64,000 nucleotides of DNA from Alloprevotella sp. (GCA_017476545.1 JAFUZP010000029.1:32862-96861); one strand, 5' to 3'; counted from the first letter of the stretch, positions 20,528 through 31,496 are shown. The notes: a model not told the origin generated them from the sequence alone. A program made the numbers and translations.

Positions 20528-20761
20528 GCCGTTCCGGGTCTGTCAGCAGACATTGGCGGCGAAGTTAGTGTAAAGCGGGGAGAATGCCAAGCAAATAACA
20601 TTTTTTAGTACCCGCTCCCGCAGTTCTGCCGCTTGCTGCTTCCGGTTCCCGTGATTCGCCCATCGTTTTCGTCTTACATGTGGGGGTGTCAAGAAATGCG
20701 AAAAAATAACTGCGTGCTGTAGCAGGCCACGGCGGGAACAATCCGATATGTAGCGCGAAGA

Positions 20762-20841
20762 TGTCCCTAGGGTTAGAAATTTCTGACCCTAGGGGTAGCA
20801 CGCTGTACCCATAGGGTTACGGTGAATTATCCCCAGGGTTA
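20762..20841. repeat. Phased palindrome array B (4 x 14 bp, 22-bp period)
   Basis: Copies of the TAACCCTAGGGTTA palindrome start at 20762, 20784, 20806 and 20828, exactly 22 bp apart (TGTCCCTAGGGTTA, TGACCCTAGGGGTA, TACCCATAGGGTTA, TATCCCCAGGGTTA). The array lies in the ~600-bp gap between divergent coaX (starts 20527) and the DUF4105 gene (starts 21131). Nothing else recognisable is in this gap apart from the coaX box and a TAAATTCG box near 21104. Confidence 0.85.
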
Positions 20842-21130
20842 GTGCGGGGTGTTCCGGCTTCTTGTGTTAATGACTGCTTTTCAGTCTGTTGGCGGAGGTG
20901 CTGTCGGGTAGGATTTGTCTGTCCGTCTGCTTGCTTTAAGTCTGCTTCTGCTTGTTGTTTGGCGAAACATTGGTGTCAATTTCCCGAAAAAAATATGCCT
21001 CGTTACCGTTGAGGAAGTGTGATGGCGGCGGGCGGGAATTCGCACACATGAAGGCGTAATAAAAAATATGACGCGGGTGCGCGCGCTCGTTCGCGGGAAA
21101 AATTGTAAATTCGCGGCGCGTTTTAAGGAC

Positions 21131-22414
21131 ATGATGCATACGTGGCTGCGAACATCCCTGCTTTTCCTCGTACTGCTGCCCTTTCGGGGTGTGGCTCAAC
21201 AGGAGGTGGATTCGCTCCGGGCAAGTCTGCTGACTTGTGCCCCGGGGCGTGAGAGTTATGCCCTCTACGGACACACGGCGTTGCGCATCGCGCGGACGGA
21301 CGGGCAGGCAGACTGGACGTTCAATTACGGCGTGTTCGATTTCAACCAGCGCGACTTCGTGTGGCGTTTCATGATGGGGCGGACAGATTATACCGTATCC
21401 GCAGTTCCCACGCCGACGTTCCTCAGTCTTTATGCGGCCGAGGGGCGTGAGGTGACAGAGCAGCGGTTGGCGTTGTCGCAGCAGGAGATAGTCCGCCTGC
21501 TGGGGCTTGTAAATGAGAATGTGGGCACGCCCGGATGGACTTATCGCTACAATTTCCTGACGGACAACTGCGCTACGCGTGTCATTGAGCTTATCCGCTC
21601 AAGTTTGGACGGCACGTTGCAGTTCGCCCCCCTTGACACAGCGCTCACTTACCGCCGCATTATCCACCGCTTCGCCGATGTTCCCGACCCTTGGGGTAGC
21701 TTCGGGCAGGACTTGCTGCTCGGGCGTAGTGTTGATACCCTTCTTGCCGTAGAAGGCGCGTTGGCTTTCCCGCTTTGTGCACTGGAGGCTGTACGGACGG
21801 CTACGGTCGTCCGCGCTGACGGCAGGCGGTACGCTTTGGCTGCTGCGCCCGAGTCGCTGAATGCAACAGTGTCGGGCGAGGGCTTGGATGGGACGGGTAC
21901 AGCTCGTGCGGCTTGGGTTGCCACGCCTCTGGTTGTCAGTGGTGTCATCCTGTTGCTTTCTCTGCTTGTCAGTATGTTGCAGTGGAGGGGACGTTTCCTT
22001 CCTGCACGAATCTTTGATGATATGGGAATGCTCCTGACGGGAGTGGCCGGGTGTATTGTTACCCTGCTGTTCCTCTTTTCCGCCTTACCTTCCGTGGGAA
22101 GCAACCTTCTTGTGGTTTTTCTGAACCCCCTGCCGCTGCTTTACCTGCCGTGGAAAATGCGCAATGACCGCCGAGGGAAAGCGGACGGCTATATCCCCTC
22201 CGTACAATTTTTCCTGCTTTCGCTCTGCTTCGTGGTGGCGTTTTTGCAGGATGTTCCTGCGGCTTTTTTGGTTTTGGCATTAAGTTTGCTTGTACGGAGC
22301 GTGACCTACCGCGAACTGCGCCGCCCGAAGTTTCCGCTTTGGCGTCGTGTCGTGACATATTCCGTTGCCTTTATGGCTATAGTTATCACCGCACTAAATA
22401 TTTTCCGCGCATGA
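21131..22414 (+). CDS. DUF4105 (Lnb N-terminal-like) membrane protein
   Basis: A 427-residue exported protein. The ATG at 21131 (or the adjacent 21134) is chosen because AAGGAC directly precedes it and a signal peptide follows; an upstream start at 21068 would add charged residues. Residues ~25-180 are a DUF4105 domain (APGRESYALYGHTALRI, NYGVFDFNQRDFVWRFMMG, YRYNFLTDNCATRVIELI), with the conserved His and the DNC cysteine that suggest a papain-like fold. The C-terminal third has about six transmembrane helices. Its stop overlaps the next gene's ATG by 4 bp. Confidence 0.8.
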   Translation: MMHTWLRTSLLFLVLLPFRGVAQQEVDSLRASLLTCAPGRESYALYGHTALRIARTDGQADWTFNYGVFDFNQRDFVWRFMMGRTDYTVSAVPTPTFLSLYAAEGREVTEQRLALSQQEIVRLLGLVNENVGTPGWTYRYNFLTDNCATRVIELIRSSLDGTLQFAPLDTALTYRRIIHRFADVPDPWGSFGQDLLLGRSVDTLLAVEGALAFPLCALEAVRTATVVRADGRRYALAAAPESLNATVSGEGLDGTGTARAAWVATPLVVSGVILLLSLLVSMLQWRGRFLPARIFDDMGMLLTGVAGCIVTLLFLFSALPSVGSNLLVVFLNPLPLLYLPWKMRNDRRGKADGYIPSVQFFLLSLCFVVAFLQDVPAAFLVLALSLLVRSVTYRELRRPKFPLWRRVVTYSVAFMAIVITALNIFRA

Positions 22415-23979
22415 CCAGCCGCCGCATACCCCTACTCTTCCCGCTGCTGATGGCACTGACAGCCGTTGGCAGGGTGCAGGCTGCGCCTCCCCGGCTTGTG
22501 GTGAATATCCTTATAGACCAGCTTCGCACAGACTATTTGCAGGCCTTCATGCCCCTGTACGGTAACGATGGCTTCCGCCGCCTTATGGAGGAAGGCCTCG
22601 TTTACAGCCGTGCTTCGGCGGCTTCGGCTGGTGCAGACCGAGCCGCAACCGCTGCATCCGTGGTGACAGGGACAACGCCCGCTGACCATGGAATTGTCGG
22701 ACTGCGCTGGCTGGACCGCCAGACCCTGCGCCCTGTGGGATGTGTCGATGACGCGTCCACCAACGGCGTCGGGACGCGGGAGGGCGCTTCGCCCCGTTTC
22801 CTCGCTGTCTCCACCATCGGCGACGAGCTGAAAGTCGCGACGGAGGGGCAGGCAATGGTGTATGCTGTCGCCCCGTTCCGCGACGTGGCGGTCCTGACCG
22901 CCGGACATGCCGCCGATGGCGCGCTGTGGATAGATGATGTTACGGGCCATTGGTGCACTACGGACTATTACGGAACGATGCCCGCCTGGGCCGTCAGCCT
23001 TGACAGCCGCCATAGTCCCGCCGCACAAGCGGACGCTGTGACGTGGCAGCCCGTTTCGGACCTCGTGGGTAATTTCAGCTACTTCCTCAGCGGAGGAATG
23101 AAGAAGCCCTTCGCGCACAAGTTCGAGGGAGCTTCCCGCTACGCCTTGTTCAAGACCAGCGGACTTGTCAATGCGGAGGTGACGCGGATGGCCCGGACGT
23201 GTCTGGAGCGCACCCTGTTGGGGCAGGATGCACTCACGGATTATTTGGCCGTTACCTATTACGCCGGTAATTTCGGGCATCGCCCGGCCAATGTGGCTCC
23301 CATCGAGCTGCAAGATACTTATGTGCGGCTTGACCGAGCTGTGGCCGACCTCGTAGAGGCGGTTGAGCGCAGGGTAGGGCGCGAGCGGGTGCTCTTCGTT
23401 ATTACTTCAACGGGATCGGAAGACGAGGAAACCGATGACCTGCATCGTTACCGCGTGCCGTCCGGGACGTTCGACATGAAGCGTGCGGCGGCCTTGCTCA
23501 ATATGTATTTCGTTGCAGTGTACGGGCAAGGGCAATATGTCGAGGGCTGTTTCGGCACGCAGTTCTACTTCAACCACCGACTAATAGAGGAGCGTGCCCT
23601 CAATATGGGCGAGATGTTCAACCGCGCACAGGACTTCCTTCTCAGGATGGAGGGCGTGAAGGATGTCTATACGGCCGACCGCCTGCTGCAAGGTGCTTGG
23701 ACACCGGGTATCAGCCGTATCCGGGCAGCTTATAACCCCCGCTACAGCGGTGACGTGTCGCTGGAAATTGCACCCGGATGGCGCGTCGTGAATGCGGAGA
23801 CGGGCGAGAACACACTCATACGCGCCTCCTACGTTCCGTTCCCTATAATTTTCTTCGGATATTCCCTGCCTGCACAGACGGTCAATACGCCCGTGACAGT
23901 GGACTGCATTGCACCGACACTTTCGCAGGCCATGCGGATACGTGCCCCTAATGCCTGCGCCTCCGCTCCTCTGTTCTGA
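22411..23979 (+). CDS. Alkaline phosphatase / type I phosphodiesterase family protein
   Basis: A 522-residue exported enzyme, coupled to the DUF4105 gene by an ATGA overlap. Signal peptide residues 1-25, then VVNILIDQLRTDYLQAF, whose Asp is a metal ligand in the alkaline phosphatase superfamily. The nucleophile region is GADRAATAASVVTGTTPADHG, with Thr in the place usually taken by Ser/Thr. VITSTGSEDEE near residue 345 lies where other metal ligands are expected but is less canonical. Substrate unknown; phosphate release or phosphoryl transfer in the envelope is likely. Confidence 0.75.
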   Translation: MTSRRIPLLFPLLMALTAVGRVQAAPPRLVVNILIDQLRTDYLQAFMPLYGNDGFRRLMEEGLVYSRASAASAGADRAATAASVVTGTTPADHGIVGLRWLDRQTLRPVGCVDDASTNGVGTREGASPRFLAVSTIGDELKVATEGQAMVYAVAPFRDVAVLTAGHAADGALWIDDVTGHWCTTDYYGTMPAWAVSLDSRHSPAAQADAVTWQPVSDLVGNFSYFLSGGMKKPFAHKFEGASRYALFKTSGLVNAEVTRMARTCLERTLLGQDALTDYLAVTYYAGNFGHRPANVAPIELQDTYVRLDRAVADLVEAVERRVGRERVLFVITSTGSEDEETDDLHRYRVPSGTFDMKRAAALLNMYFVAVYGQGQYVEGCFGTQFYFNHRLIEERALNMGEMFNRAQDFLLRMEGVKDVYTADRLLQGAWTPGISRIRAAYNPRYSGDVSLEIAPGWRVVNAETGENTLIRASYVPFPIIFFGYSLPAQTVNTPVTVDCIAPTLSQAMRIRAPNACASAPLF

Positions 23980-24029
23980 GGAATGAGACTATACCACTAA
24001 CTTAAAACGTAACAAAACAACACTAAAAT

Positions 24030-27000
24030 ATGGATATCATTAGATTCTTACAGAAATTCTTCGGCGATAAATCTTCGCGGGACATGAAACAAATACAACC
24101 TCTCGTGGAGAAAATCAAAGCCGCCGCTCCGGCCATAGAGGCCTTAGACAACGACCAACTCCGTGCGAAGACGCAGGAATTGCGCGAGAAAGTGCAGTCG
24201 TCGGCCAACGACCTGAAGGAGAAAATCACCCAGCTCAGGGCTAAAATTGAGGAAACACCCATCGAGGAGCGCGAACCCATCTTCTCGCAAATCGACAAGC
24301 TGGAAAAGGAAGTCCTCGACCGTTACGAGAAAGCGTTGGACGAGGTGATGCCCGTAGCCTTTAGCGTCGTGAAGGAAACGGCGCGCCGCTTTGCCGAGAA
24401 CGAAACCTTGGAAGTGACGGCGAACGACTTCGACCGCGAGTTGGCTGCCACGAAAGACTTTGTCACCATAGAAGGCGACAAGGCCATCTACCAGAACCAC
24501 TGGATGGCAGGCGGCAACGAGGTGACATGGAACATGATACACTACGACGTACAGCTCTTCGGCGGCGTCGTGCTTCACCAAGGTAAGATTGCCGAGATGG
24601 CAACGGGTGAAGGTAAGACGCTCGTGGCCACGTTGCCCGTGTTCCTGAATGCCCTGACGGGCAACGGCGTACATGTTGTGACGGTGAACGACTACTTGGC
24701 AAAGCGTGACTCTGAATGGAACGGTCCGCTCTACATGTTCCACGGTTTCAGCGTGGACTGCATTGACAAGCACGAGCCGAACAGCGACGCCCGCCGCCGC
24801 GCTTATCTGGCGGACATTACTTTCGGTACGAACAACGAGTTCGGCTTTGACTACCTCCGCGACAACATGGCTATGAGCCCGAGCGACCTCGTGCAGCGCG
24901 GACACAACTACGCTATTGTCGATGAGGTGGACTCCGTGCTAATTGACGATGCCCGCACGCCGCTCATCATCAGCGGTCCCGTGCCGAAGGGCGAGGACCA
25001 GATGTACGAAGAGTACCAGCCCCTCGTGGAACGCCTTGTCGGCGTGCAGAAGCAACTCGCCACGAAGTATCTGTCAGAAGCCAAGACGCTCATTGCTGAA
25101 GGCAAGACGGAGGAAGGTTTCCTCTCCCTGTTCCGCAGCCACAAGGCGCTGCCTAAGAACAAACCGCTCATCAAGTTCCTCTCCGAACCGGGCATCAAGG
25201 CCGGTATGTTGAAAACGGAGGAGATATACATGGAGAACAATAACAAGCGCATGCCCGAGGCTACCGATCCGCTCTACTTCGTTGTGGACGAAAAGCAGAA
25301 CTCTGTGGACCTTACGGATAAGGGTACGGCATGGCTTGCTAACGAGGTGAAGAACGATACGTTGTTCGTTTTGCCCGACATCACGGCCGAAATGTCCGTA
25401 CTCGAGGCAGACACGACGCTCAGCGACGAGGAACGTCTGGCAAAGAAGGACGAACTCCTTGCCAACTATGCCGTACAGAGTGACCGCGTGCATACGCTTC
25501 TCCAACTTTTGAAAGCTTACTCCATGTTCAACATCAACGAGGAGTATGTTGTCATCGACGGACAAGTGAAGATTGTTGATGAGCAGACGGGCCGTATCAT
25601 GGAAGGCCGCCGTTGGAGCGACGGTCTGCACCAGGCCGTGGAAGCCAAGGAACACGTGAAGGTGGAAGCCGCTACGCAGACCTTCGCCACCATCACCCTG
25701 CAGAACTACTTCCGCATGTATCACAAGCTGGCCGGTATGACGGGTACGGCCGTAACGGAAGCAGGTGAATTCTGGAACATATATAAGCTGGACGTTGTGG
25801 AGATTCCGACGAACCGCCCCGTGCAGCGTGACGATATGAACGACCGCGTATATCGCACACAGCGCGAGAAGTATGCAGCCGTCATTGAAGAGATAGAACG
25901 GATGCGTGTGGCGGGACGTCCTACGCTGGTGGGTACGACGAGCGTTGAGATTTCCGAACTCTTGAGCCGTATGCTTTCTATGCGTCGCATCCCCCACAAC
26001 GTCTTGAACGCAAAGCTCCACCAACAGGAAGCCCTCGTTGTGGCTGAAGCTGGTAAGAGTACGCCCGGAAAAGCATACGTGTGTCCCGATGGCGAAGCCT
26101 TTACGGACCGTGCCGCAGCAGATCGTCACTGGAATCAGGTGGTGGCACTTGCTGAGAAGAAGGGCAACCAGGTGGAGGAGGGCGAGATTCGTGAGGAAGA
26201 ACGCCTCCTCGGTGCCGTTACGATTGCAACGAACATGGCCGGTCGTGGTACCGACATTAAGCTTACGGACGAAGTGAAAGAGGCGGGCGGACTTGCCATC
26301 ATCGGTACGGAACGCCACGAGAGCCGTCGTGTGGACCGCCAGCTTCGAGGCCGTGCAGGACGTCAGGGTGACCCGGGTAGTTCCGTGTTCTTTGTGAGTC
26401 TGGAAGACAAACTGATGCGCCTCTTCGCCAGCGAGCGTATCACGAAGGTGATGGACCGCTTGGGGTTCAAGGACGGCGAGATGATAGAGCACTCTATGAT
26501 TAACAGCAGTATTGAGCGGGCGCAGAAGAAGGTTGAGGAGAACAACTTCGGTATCCGTAAGCGTCTGCTGGAGTATGATGATGTGATGAACAAGCAGCGT
26601 ACGGTCATCTACGAGAAGCGCCGCCATGCCCTGCTCGGCGAGCGCATCGGGATGGATATCGCCAACATGGTGTGGGACCGCGTGGTGAATATCGTTTCCA
26701 AGGAGGACTATGCCGGTTGCAAGGAGCGTTTCCTTGAGGTGCTGGCGATGGAAGTGCCCTTCACGCAGGAGGAGTTTGAGCAGAGCCGCCGCGAGGACCT
26801 CTTCGAGCGTTCTTTCCAGGAGGCGATGCAGAACTTCCGCCGTCGTACGGACCGCATGGCGGAAGTGGCCACCCCGGTTATCAGCAACGTATATGAAAAC
26901 CAGGGCGCACAATACGAGAATATCATGGTACCCGTGACGGACGGGCGGCTCGTCTATAATATACGCACGAACCTCAAGGAGGCCTACGAGACGCAGAGCA

Positions 27001-27476
27001 AAGCCGTGGTGCGTGACTTTGAGAAAGCTATCCTGCTCCATAACATTGACGATGCGTGGAAGGAGAACCTGCGCGGCCTAGACGAGCTGAAGAAGAGCGT
27101 GCAGAACGCCTCTTATGAGCAGAAGGATCCGCTCTTAATCTTCAAGCTCGAGAGCGTGAAGCTCTTTGACGACATGGTAGATAAGATTAACAACACGAGT
27201 GCGGCTACGTTGATGCGCTGTCAGATACCGGTGCAGGCACCGGAGGAAGTACGTGAGGCGGCACCGGAGGTGCGTGAGCGCCAACAGTACCAGACGAACC
27301 GGGGGACGGGTGACCCCCTTTCCGACCCGGAACAGCAAGCGGCGGCGGGGCAGGACACGCGCCAGCAGCCGCAGCGGCAGCCGCTCGTGAAGGAGAAAAT
27401 GCCGGGGCGCAACGACCCGTGTCCCTGCGGCAGCGGCAAGAAGTTCAAGAACTGCCACGGCAAGGGACTTGTGTAG
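24030..27476 (+). CDS. secA: Preprotein translocase ATPase SecA
   Basis: Motor ATPase of the general secretion pathway. At 1148 residues it is long, as usual for Bacteroidetes SecA, which carry insertions near nucleotide-binding fold 1. Walker A is [10 protein letters not shown], Walker B is [20 protein letters not shown]; the second helicase fold has [10 protein letters not shown] and [16 protein letters not shown]. The C-terminus has a Zn-binding tail, [14 protein letters not shown], that contacts SecB and phospholipid. It stands alone in its transcription unit and is followed by a hairpin terminator. Confidence 0.97.
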   Translation: MDIIRFLQKFFGDKSSRDMKQIQPLVEKIKAAAPAIEALDNDQLRAKTQELREKVQSSANDLKEKITQLRAKIEETPIEEREPIFSQIDKLEKEVLDRYEKALDEVMPVAFSVVKETARRFAENETLEVTANDFDRELAATKDFVTIEGDKAIYQNHWMAGGNEVTWNMIHYDVQLFGGVVLHQGKIAEMATGEGKTLVATLPVFLNALTGNGVHVVTVNDYLAKRDSEWNGPLYMFHGFSVDCIDKHEPNSDARRRAYLADITFGTNNEFGFDYLRDNMAMSPSDLVQRGHNYAIVDEVDSVLIDDARTPLIISGPVPKGEDQMYEEYQPLVERLVGVQKQLATKYLSEAKTLIAEGKTEEGFLSLFRSHKALPKNKPLIKFLSEPGIKAGMLKTEEIYMENNNKRMPEATDPLYFVVDEKQNSVDLTDKGTAWLANEVKNDTLFVLPDITAEMSVLEADTTLSDEERLAKKDELLANYAVQSDRVHTLLQLLKAYSMFNINEEYVVIDGQVKIVDEQTGRIMEGRRWSDGLHQAVEAKEHVKVEAATQTFATITLQNYFRMYHKLAGMTGTAVTEAGEFWNIYKLDVVEIPTNRPVQRDDMNDRVYRTQREKYAAVIEEIERMRVAGRPTLVGTTSVEISELLSRMLSMRRIPHNVLNAKLHQQEALVVAEAGKSTPGKAYVCPDGEAFTDRAAADRHWNQVVALAEKKGNQVEEGEIREEERLLGAVTIATNMAGRGTDIKLTDEVKEAGGLAIIGTERHESRRVDRQLRGRAGRQGDPGSSVFFVSLEDKLMRLFASERITKVMDRLGFKDGEMIEHSMINSSIERAQKKVEENNFGIRKRLLEYDDVMNKQRTVIYEKRRHALLGERIGMDIANMVWDRVVNIVSKEDYAGCKERFLEVLAMEVPFTQEEFEQSRREDLFERSFQEAMQNFRRRTDRMAEVATPVISNVYENQGAQYENIMVPVTDGRLVYNIRTNLKEAYETQSKAVVRDFEKAILLHNIDDAWKENLRGLDELKKSVQNASYEQKDPLLIFKLESVKLFDDMVDKINNTSAATLMRCQIPVQAPEEVREAAPEVRERQQYQTNRGTGDPLSDPEQQAAAGQDTRQQPQRQPLVKEKMPGRNDPCPCGSGKKFKNCHGKGLV

Positions 27477-27508
27477 CCGCGCACATGGAAGCCCTATCCC
27501 CAAACATA

Positions 27509-27544
27509 GCGACCGGAACCCCTTCTCTGAGGAGTCCCGGTCGC
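27509..27544 (+). terminator. Hairpin after secA
   Basis: Arms GCGACCGG (27509-27516) and CCGGTCGC (27537-27544) pair perfectly, and the stem extends inwards with two mismatches. It lies 33 bp after the secA stop; a T-rich stretch follows. Confidence 0.65.
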
Positions 27545-27580
27545 CCGCATTTCTTCCGCCGGTACGCCCAGTTCAGAAAA

Positions 27581-27658
27581 TTTCCACCCTTTGAGGCTCA
27601 AGTCTCCCACTGTGAGAGTTTTTTCCACGTCGTGAAACGCAACTTTCAAGGTGTGAAA
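27581..27658. repeat. Cluster of four imperfect palindromes after secA
   Basis: Units resembling TTTCCACGTCGTGAAA occur near 27581, 27603, 27622 and 27644 (spacings 22, 19, 22). The third and fourth are clear inverted repeats (TTTCCAC..GTGAAA; TTTCAAGGTGTGAAA), the second is CTCCCACTGTGAGAG, the first is weak. Looks like a degenerate relative in style, not sequence, of the 22-bp arrays. Confidence 0.4.
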
Positions 27659-27698
27659 CTCGCGCCACACTCCGGAAAGTAAAGAAACCTGCGGGTAC

Positions 27699-28466
27699 TC
27701 AAACGGATTTTGCCAACAAGGGGCTGACGAGCTTGGCTTTTTCCCGTCCGAATCTAAGCGTATTTACTATTTTCCTAAAGGCTTTTTCCCCTATTAGTGA
27801 CACGATGAGGTATTTCACTCTCCCCTTAAGCGTTTCCGGCTTTGACCATGAAAACGAATAATAATGTATGCAATAAGTATTAGGGGTTATCAATATTGAA
27901 TGGTCTTCATAGCTCATCGGGCAGAAAAAATCGCTAGGATAAATTCGTATGGATGGGCGACTTACCGGATTTCCATCCAACACAATGTCAATAGTAGATA
28001 AATAGGAGGAAAGGATTCTGTTATTGACCAAACTTGCCATCATATTCGCATTGTCTGAGAAACGAAGGTTCTGGTAACAGTCTAGGAAGCCTTTAAGTAT
28101 GCCGTTTTTGGGTGATGCACCAAAGACTGCGGTTTGCAGCAAGTTGCTATCCCTCTCATACCCCATAAACAACTCGTCATCTTGCAAAGGATGTAATGGC
28201 TTCAATACTTCCACGTCAGTGTCTAGGTAAATTCCTCCCTCATAATAAAGGGCGTGAAGCCTTATGACATCCGACACAAAGGCCCACTTCTTCCGTAAAT
28301 AAGCCTCCTTCGCAAAGGGATACTTCTCAAGTGGGGAGTTCTGCTCATTCCACTCCCTCAATGACCACTCCGGGTGATACTTTTTCCAAGACTTGATGCA
28401 GTCCCTCACAAGTTTTGGTTTCTTACCGTTTCCAAACCAGCAATAATGAATGACTTTGGGTATCAT
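27699..28466 (-). CDS. Glycosyltransferase family 32 (capsular/OCH1-like)
   Basis: A 255-residue sugar transferase. The N-terminus IPKVIHYCWFG and the DXD motif DTD at residues 82-84 in YYEGGIYLDTDVEVLKPL are diagnostic of GT32. It should move a nucleotide-activated hexose to a surface glycan, working on the cytoplasmic side. It is a lone gene, and is visibly richer in A/T than the secA and gpsA genes beside it, which suggests acquisition by transfer. No polysaccharide cluster surrounds it. Confidence 0.85.
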   Translation of the reverse strand: MIPKVIHYCWFGNGKKPKLVRDCIKSWKKYHPEWSLREWNEQNSPLEKYPFAKEAYLRKKWAFVSDVIRLHALYYEGGIYLDTDVEVLKPLHPLQDDELFMGYERDSNLLQTAVFGASPKNGILKGFLDCYQNLRFSDNANMMASLVNNRILSSYLSTIDIVLDGNPVSRPSIRIYPSDFFCPMSYEDHSILITPNTYCIHYYSFSWSKPETLKGRVKYLIVSLIGEKAFRKIVNTLRFGREKAKLVSPLLAKSV

Positions 28467-28600
28467 ACGACTGTCTGATTGCGCGATGTTCTTATGCTTA
28501 GAACACCTTATATCATTGCAAATATAAAGTAAGAAATTGAAAACACAAAATTATTTAGTTTCCAAAAGGTACAAACCTTGGTGCGCCTTTACTCCCCCCT

Positions 28601-28632
28601 CGCGCGCATTTATATATTATGTTATGCGCGCG
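28601..28632. other. GC-alternating hairpin in the gpsA-GT32 gap
   Basis: CGCGCGCAT (28601-28609) and ATGCGCGCG (28624-28632) form a 9-bp stem around an AT-only-rich 14-nt loop, in the 245-bp gap between gpsA and the GT32 gene. There is no T-run; alternating CG may favour unusual DNA structure. No gene is seen in the gap. Confidence 0.4.
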
Positions 28633-28711
28633 TGAGGATGCCACTCCCTGCGCCGCGCCGCACTCCACCGTTTCGCGAAGGACGGGGCGGGTGCGCGTTC
28701 TGGGGGAGTAC

Positions 28712-29728
28712 TCAGCGCAGCGAGTCCGTGAGGAGGCGTATCTCTACGGCCGGTGCGATGCGTTCGTAGAGGATGTTGTACACGGCATCAAGGATGGGCA
28801 TGTTCACGTGGAAGTGGCGGTTGAGCTGCTTCATGGTCTGTGTACCGAAGTAGCCTTCTGCTATCATCTGCATCTCCATCTGCGCGCTCTTCACGCTGTA
28901 TCCCTTGCCCACCATGGTGCCGAAGACGCGGTTGCGGGAGAACTGTGAGTAGGCCGTCACGAGCAGGTCGCCGAGATATACGCTGTCCAGCACGTTGCGC
29001 TCGATGGGATAGACGGCGCGCAGGAAGCGCCCGGTCTCCTGTGCAGCGGCGCAGGTCAGGACGGCCTGGAAGTTGTCGCCGTAGCCCAGCCCGCCCGCGA
29101 TGCCGGCGGCAATGGCATAGACGTTCTTGAGTACGGAGGCGTACTCAATGCCGATTATGTCGGGGCTGGTCTTTGTCTTGATGTAGGGTGCCGCGAGGCG
29201 TGCGGCCACGTCGGCTGCCAGCTGCTCGCTAGTGCTGGCCACGGTGAGGTAGGTCAGGCGGCCCAGGGCCACTTCTTCGGCATGGCTGGGGCCGCCGATG
29301 ACGGCCAGCCGCTCGTCCGGCACGTTGTAGGCCGAGCGGAAGTATTCGCTCACGGGCAGCTCCTCGTCCGGCACGATGCCCTTGATGGCTGTCACGACCG
29401 TCTTGTCCGAGAGCTTCAGGCGCAGCCGGCGCAGGTGGTTCTTCAGGTAAGGCGACGGGGTGACGAAGAGGAGCGTGTCGGCCATGCGGACTGCCTCGTT
29501 TATGTCCGAGGTGAAGTGGATGCGGCTGGTGTCGAACTGCACGCTGGAGAGGTAGGACGGGTTGTGCCCCAGGCGGCGGAAGTCATTGATGACCTCCTGC
29601 CTGCGCATATACCAGACCAAGGCCGGTCCGACCGCCCCGCCCGTCTCTCCGCCTGCGGCTTCGATGACAATCTTGGCGATGGCCGTGGCCCAGCTCCCGC
29701 TGCCCAGTATGGCGATGCGTCCTGTCAT
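28712..29728 (-). CDS. gpsA: NAD(P)-dependent glycerol-3-phosphate dehydrogenase
   Basis: Makes sn-glycerol 3-phosphate from dihydroxyacetone phosphate for phospholipid synthesis. 338 residues. The Rossmann loop is AILGSGSWATAIAK at the N-terminus. GPSHAEEVALG and IGIEYASVLKNVYAIAAGIAGGLGYGDN contain the conserved substrate-binding region and catalytic Lys. It lies 37 bp downstream of lysS on the same strand and is probably co-transcribed with it. Confidence 0.95.
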   Translation of the reverse strand: MTGRIAILGSGSWATAIAKIVIEAAGGETGGAVGPALVWYMRRQEVINDFRRLGHNPSYLSSVQFDTSRIHFTSDINEAVRMADTLLFVTPSPYLKNHLRRLRLKLSDKTVVTAIKGIVPDEELPVSEYFRSAYNVPDERLAVIGGPSHAEEVALGRLTYLTVASTSEQLAADVAARLAAPYIKTKTSPDIIGIEYASVLKNVYAIAAGIAGGLGYGDNFQAVLTCAAAQETGRFLRAVYPIERNVLDSVYLGDLLVTAYSQFSRNRVFGTMVGKGYSVKSAQMEMQMIAEGYFGTQTMKQLNRHFHVNMPILDAVYNILYERIAPAVEIRLLTDSLR

Positions 29729-29765
29729 GTTCCTTCTATTTTTGGTTCTTCCCTCCCTTGCGGGC

Positions 29766-31496
29766 TCAGAGGTTTGCCTGCCAGTCCGCTATCTCCTCAA
29801 GCGATGGGCGGCGCACTTCCACGATGTTCTTGTATTTCTTTGCCAGCTCACCGATTTGCTGCTGCACCTTCTGTGGGTTCACCTCGGCCAGCTCGGACAC
29901 TTGGTTATAGCCCACCTTCTGCAAGACAGGTACAAGGTCTTCGGGAATGCCGATGGCGGTGTAGGCGTCGGCCTTGTCGCGCGGTGCGCGGGCTTCGGGC
30001 TTCATCTGTGGGAAGAGCAACACTTCCTGGATGAAGGGATTGCCCGTCATGAGCATCACGAGGCGGTCTATGCCGATGCCGATGCCGCTTGTCGGCGGCA
30101 TGCCGTACTGCAAAGCGCGCAGGAAATCCTGGTCGATGAGCATGGCCTCGTCGTCGCCCTTTGCGGCCAGCCGCATCTGCTCCACGAAGCGTTCCTCCTG
30201 GTCTATGGGATCGTTCAGTTCGGAGTAGGCATTTGCCAGTTCCTTGCCGTTCACCATCAGCTCAAAGCGCTCCGTCAGTCCGGGCTTTGAGCGGTGCATC
30301 TTCGTAAGGGGTGACATTTCCACGGGGTAGTCGATGATGAACGTGGGCTGTATGTAGGAGCCTTCGCAGAACTCTCCGAAGAGCTCGTCAATCAGTTTGC
30401 CCTTTCCCATTGTCTCGTCCACCTCCAGACCTTTCTCCAGGCAGAAGGCGCGTATCTCGTCCTCCGTTTTTCCCTCGCAGTCGAAGCCGGTCTTTTCCTT
30501 GATGGCATCTAGGATAGGCAGGCGGCGGAATGGAGCCTTGAAACTGATGACGTTGCCGTCAATTTCTGTTTCGGGCTTGCCGTTTACTGCCACGCAGATA
30601 CGCTCCAGCAGTTTCTCGGTGAACGACATCATCCATTGGTAGTCCTTGTACTGCACGTATAACTCCATGCATGTGAACTCCGGGTTATGGTTTTTGTCCA
30701 TACCCTCGTTGCGGAAGTTCTTGCCTATCTCATAGACACCCTCGAAGCCGCCCACGATGAGTCGTTTCAGGTAAAGTTCCGTGGCGATGCGCATGTACAT
30801 CTGCTCGCCCAGGGCGTTGAAGTGCGTGATGAACGGGCGTGCACTCGCACCGCCGGGAATGTTCTGCAAGATGGGCGTTTCCACTTCGGTATATCCTGCC
30901 TCGTCGAGGGTGTCGCGCAGCGTGCGCAGTACGATGGCGCGTTTGTGGAAGGTGTCGCGTACCTGCGGGTTTACGATGAGGTCCACGTAGCGCTGCCGGT
31001 AGCGCAGTTCGGGGTCGGTAAAGCCGTCATAGACCTCGCCGTCCTTTTCCTTGACGACGGGCAGGGGCTTCAGGCTCTTTGACAGGAGCGTAAGCTCGCG
31101 TGCGTGGACGCTGATTTCTCCCGTCTGCGTGCGGAATACGAAACCCTTTACGCCGATGAAGTCGCCCAAGTCAAGGAGTTTCTTGAACACAGTGTTATAT
31201 AGTTCTTTATCCTCGTCGGGGCAGATGTCGTCACGTGTCACGTAAACTTGTATGCGTCCCTTGCTGTCCTGAAGCTCCGCAAAGCTCGCCTTTCCCATTA
31301 TGCGGCGGCTCATCATTCGGCCCGCTATGCAGACCTCGCGCGGCTCGGCTTCGTCCTGGAAGCTTGTCTTGATTTCGTCCGAATAAGCGTTTACGGGGTA
31401 TTCTGCGGCAGGGTAGGGGTCAATGCCCGCGCGGCGCAATTCTTCTAAAGCCTGCCGGCGACCCAGTTCCTGTTCGCTGAGTTCAAATATGTTCAT
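29766..31496 (-). CDS. lysS: Lysine--tRNA ligase (class II)
   Basis: Charges tRNA-Lys. The start at 31496 (MNIFELSEQ) gives 576 residues and fits the family; the in-frame ATG at 31532 would place the start on the promoter box. The OB-fold anticodon-binding domain spans ~60-165 and the class II catalytic domain the rest, with motif 2 [19 protein letters not shown] and motif 3 [17 protein letters not shown]-terminal extension of ~75 residues after motif 3 is typical of Bacteroidetes LysS. Confidence 0.95.
   Translation of the reverse strand: MNIFELSEQELGRRQALEELRRAGIDPYPAAEYPVNAYSDEIKTSFQDEAEPREVCIAGRMMSRRIMGKASFAELQDSKGRIQVYVTRDDICPDEDKELYNTVFKKLLDLGDFIGVKGFVFRTQTGEISVHARELTLLSKSLKPLPVVKEKDGEVYDGFTDPELRYRQRYVDLIVNPQVRDTFHKRAIVLRTLRDTLDEAGYTEVETPILQNIPGGASARPFITHFNALGEQMYMRIATELYLKRLIVGGFEGVYEIGKNFRNEGMDKNHNPEFTCMELYVQYKDYQWMMSFTEKLLERICVAVNGKPETEIDGNVISFKAPFRRLPILDAIKEKTGFDCEGKTEDEIRAFCLEKGLEVDETMGKGKLIDELFGEFCEGSYIQPTFIIDYPVEMSPLTKMHRSKPGLTERFELMVNGKELANAYSELNDPIDQEERFVEQMRLAAKGDDEAMLIDQDFLRALQYGMPPTSGIGIGIDRLVMLMTGNPFIQEVLLFPQMKPEARAPRDKADAYTAIGIPEDLVPVLQKVGYNQVSELAEVNPQKVQQQIGELAKKYKNIVEVRRPSLEEIADWQANL

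Noticed and set aside
20881-21132. Small reverse frame before the DUF4105 gene
   Set aside because: Basic, low-complexity translation with no family features; it spans the likely promoter of the forward gene.
28601-28632. Hairpin as a terminator of gpsA or the GT32 gene
   Set aside because: It has no T-run and is upstream of the GT32 start and downstream of gpsA by 80 bp with other sequence between; left as an unassigned structure.
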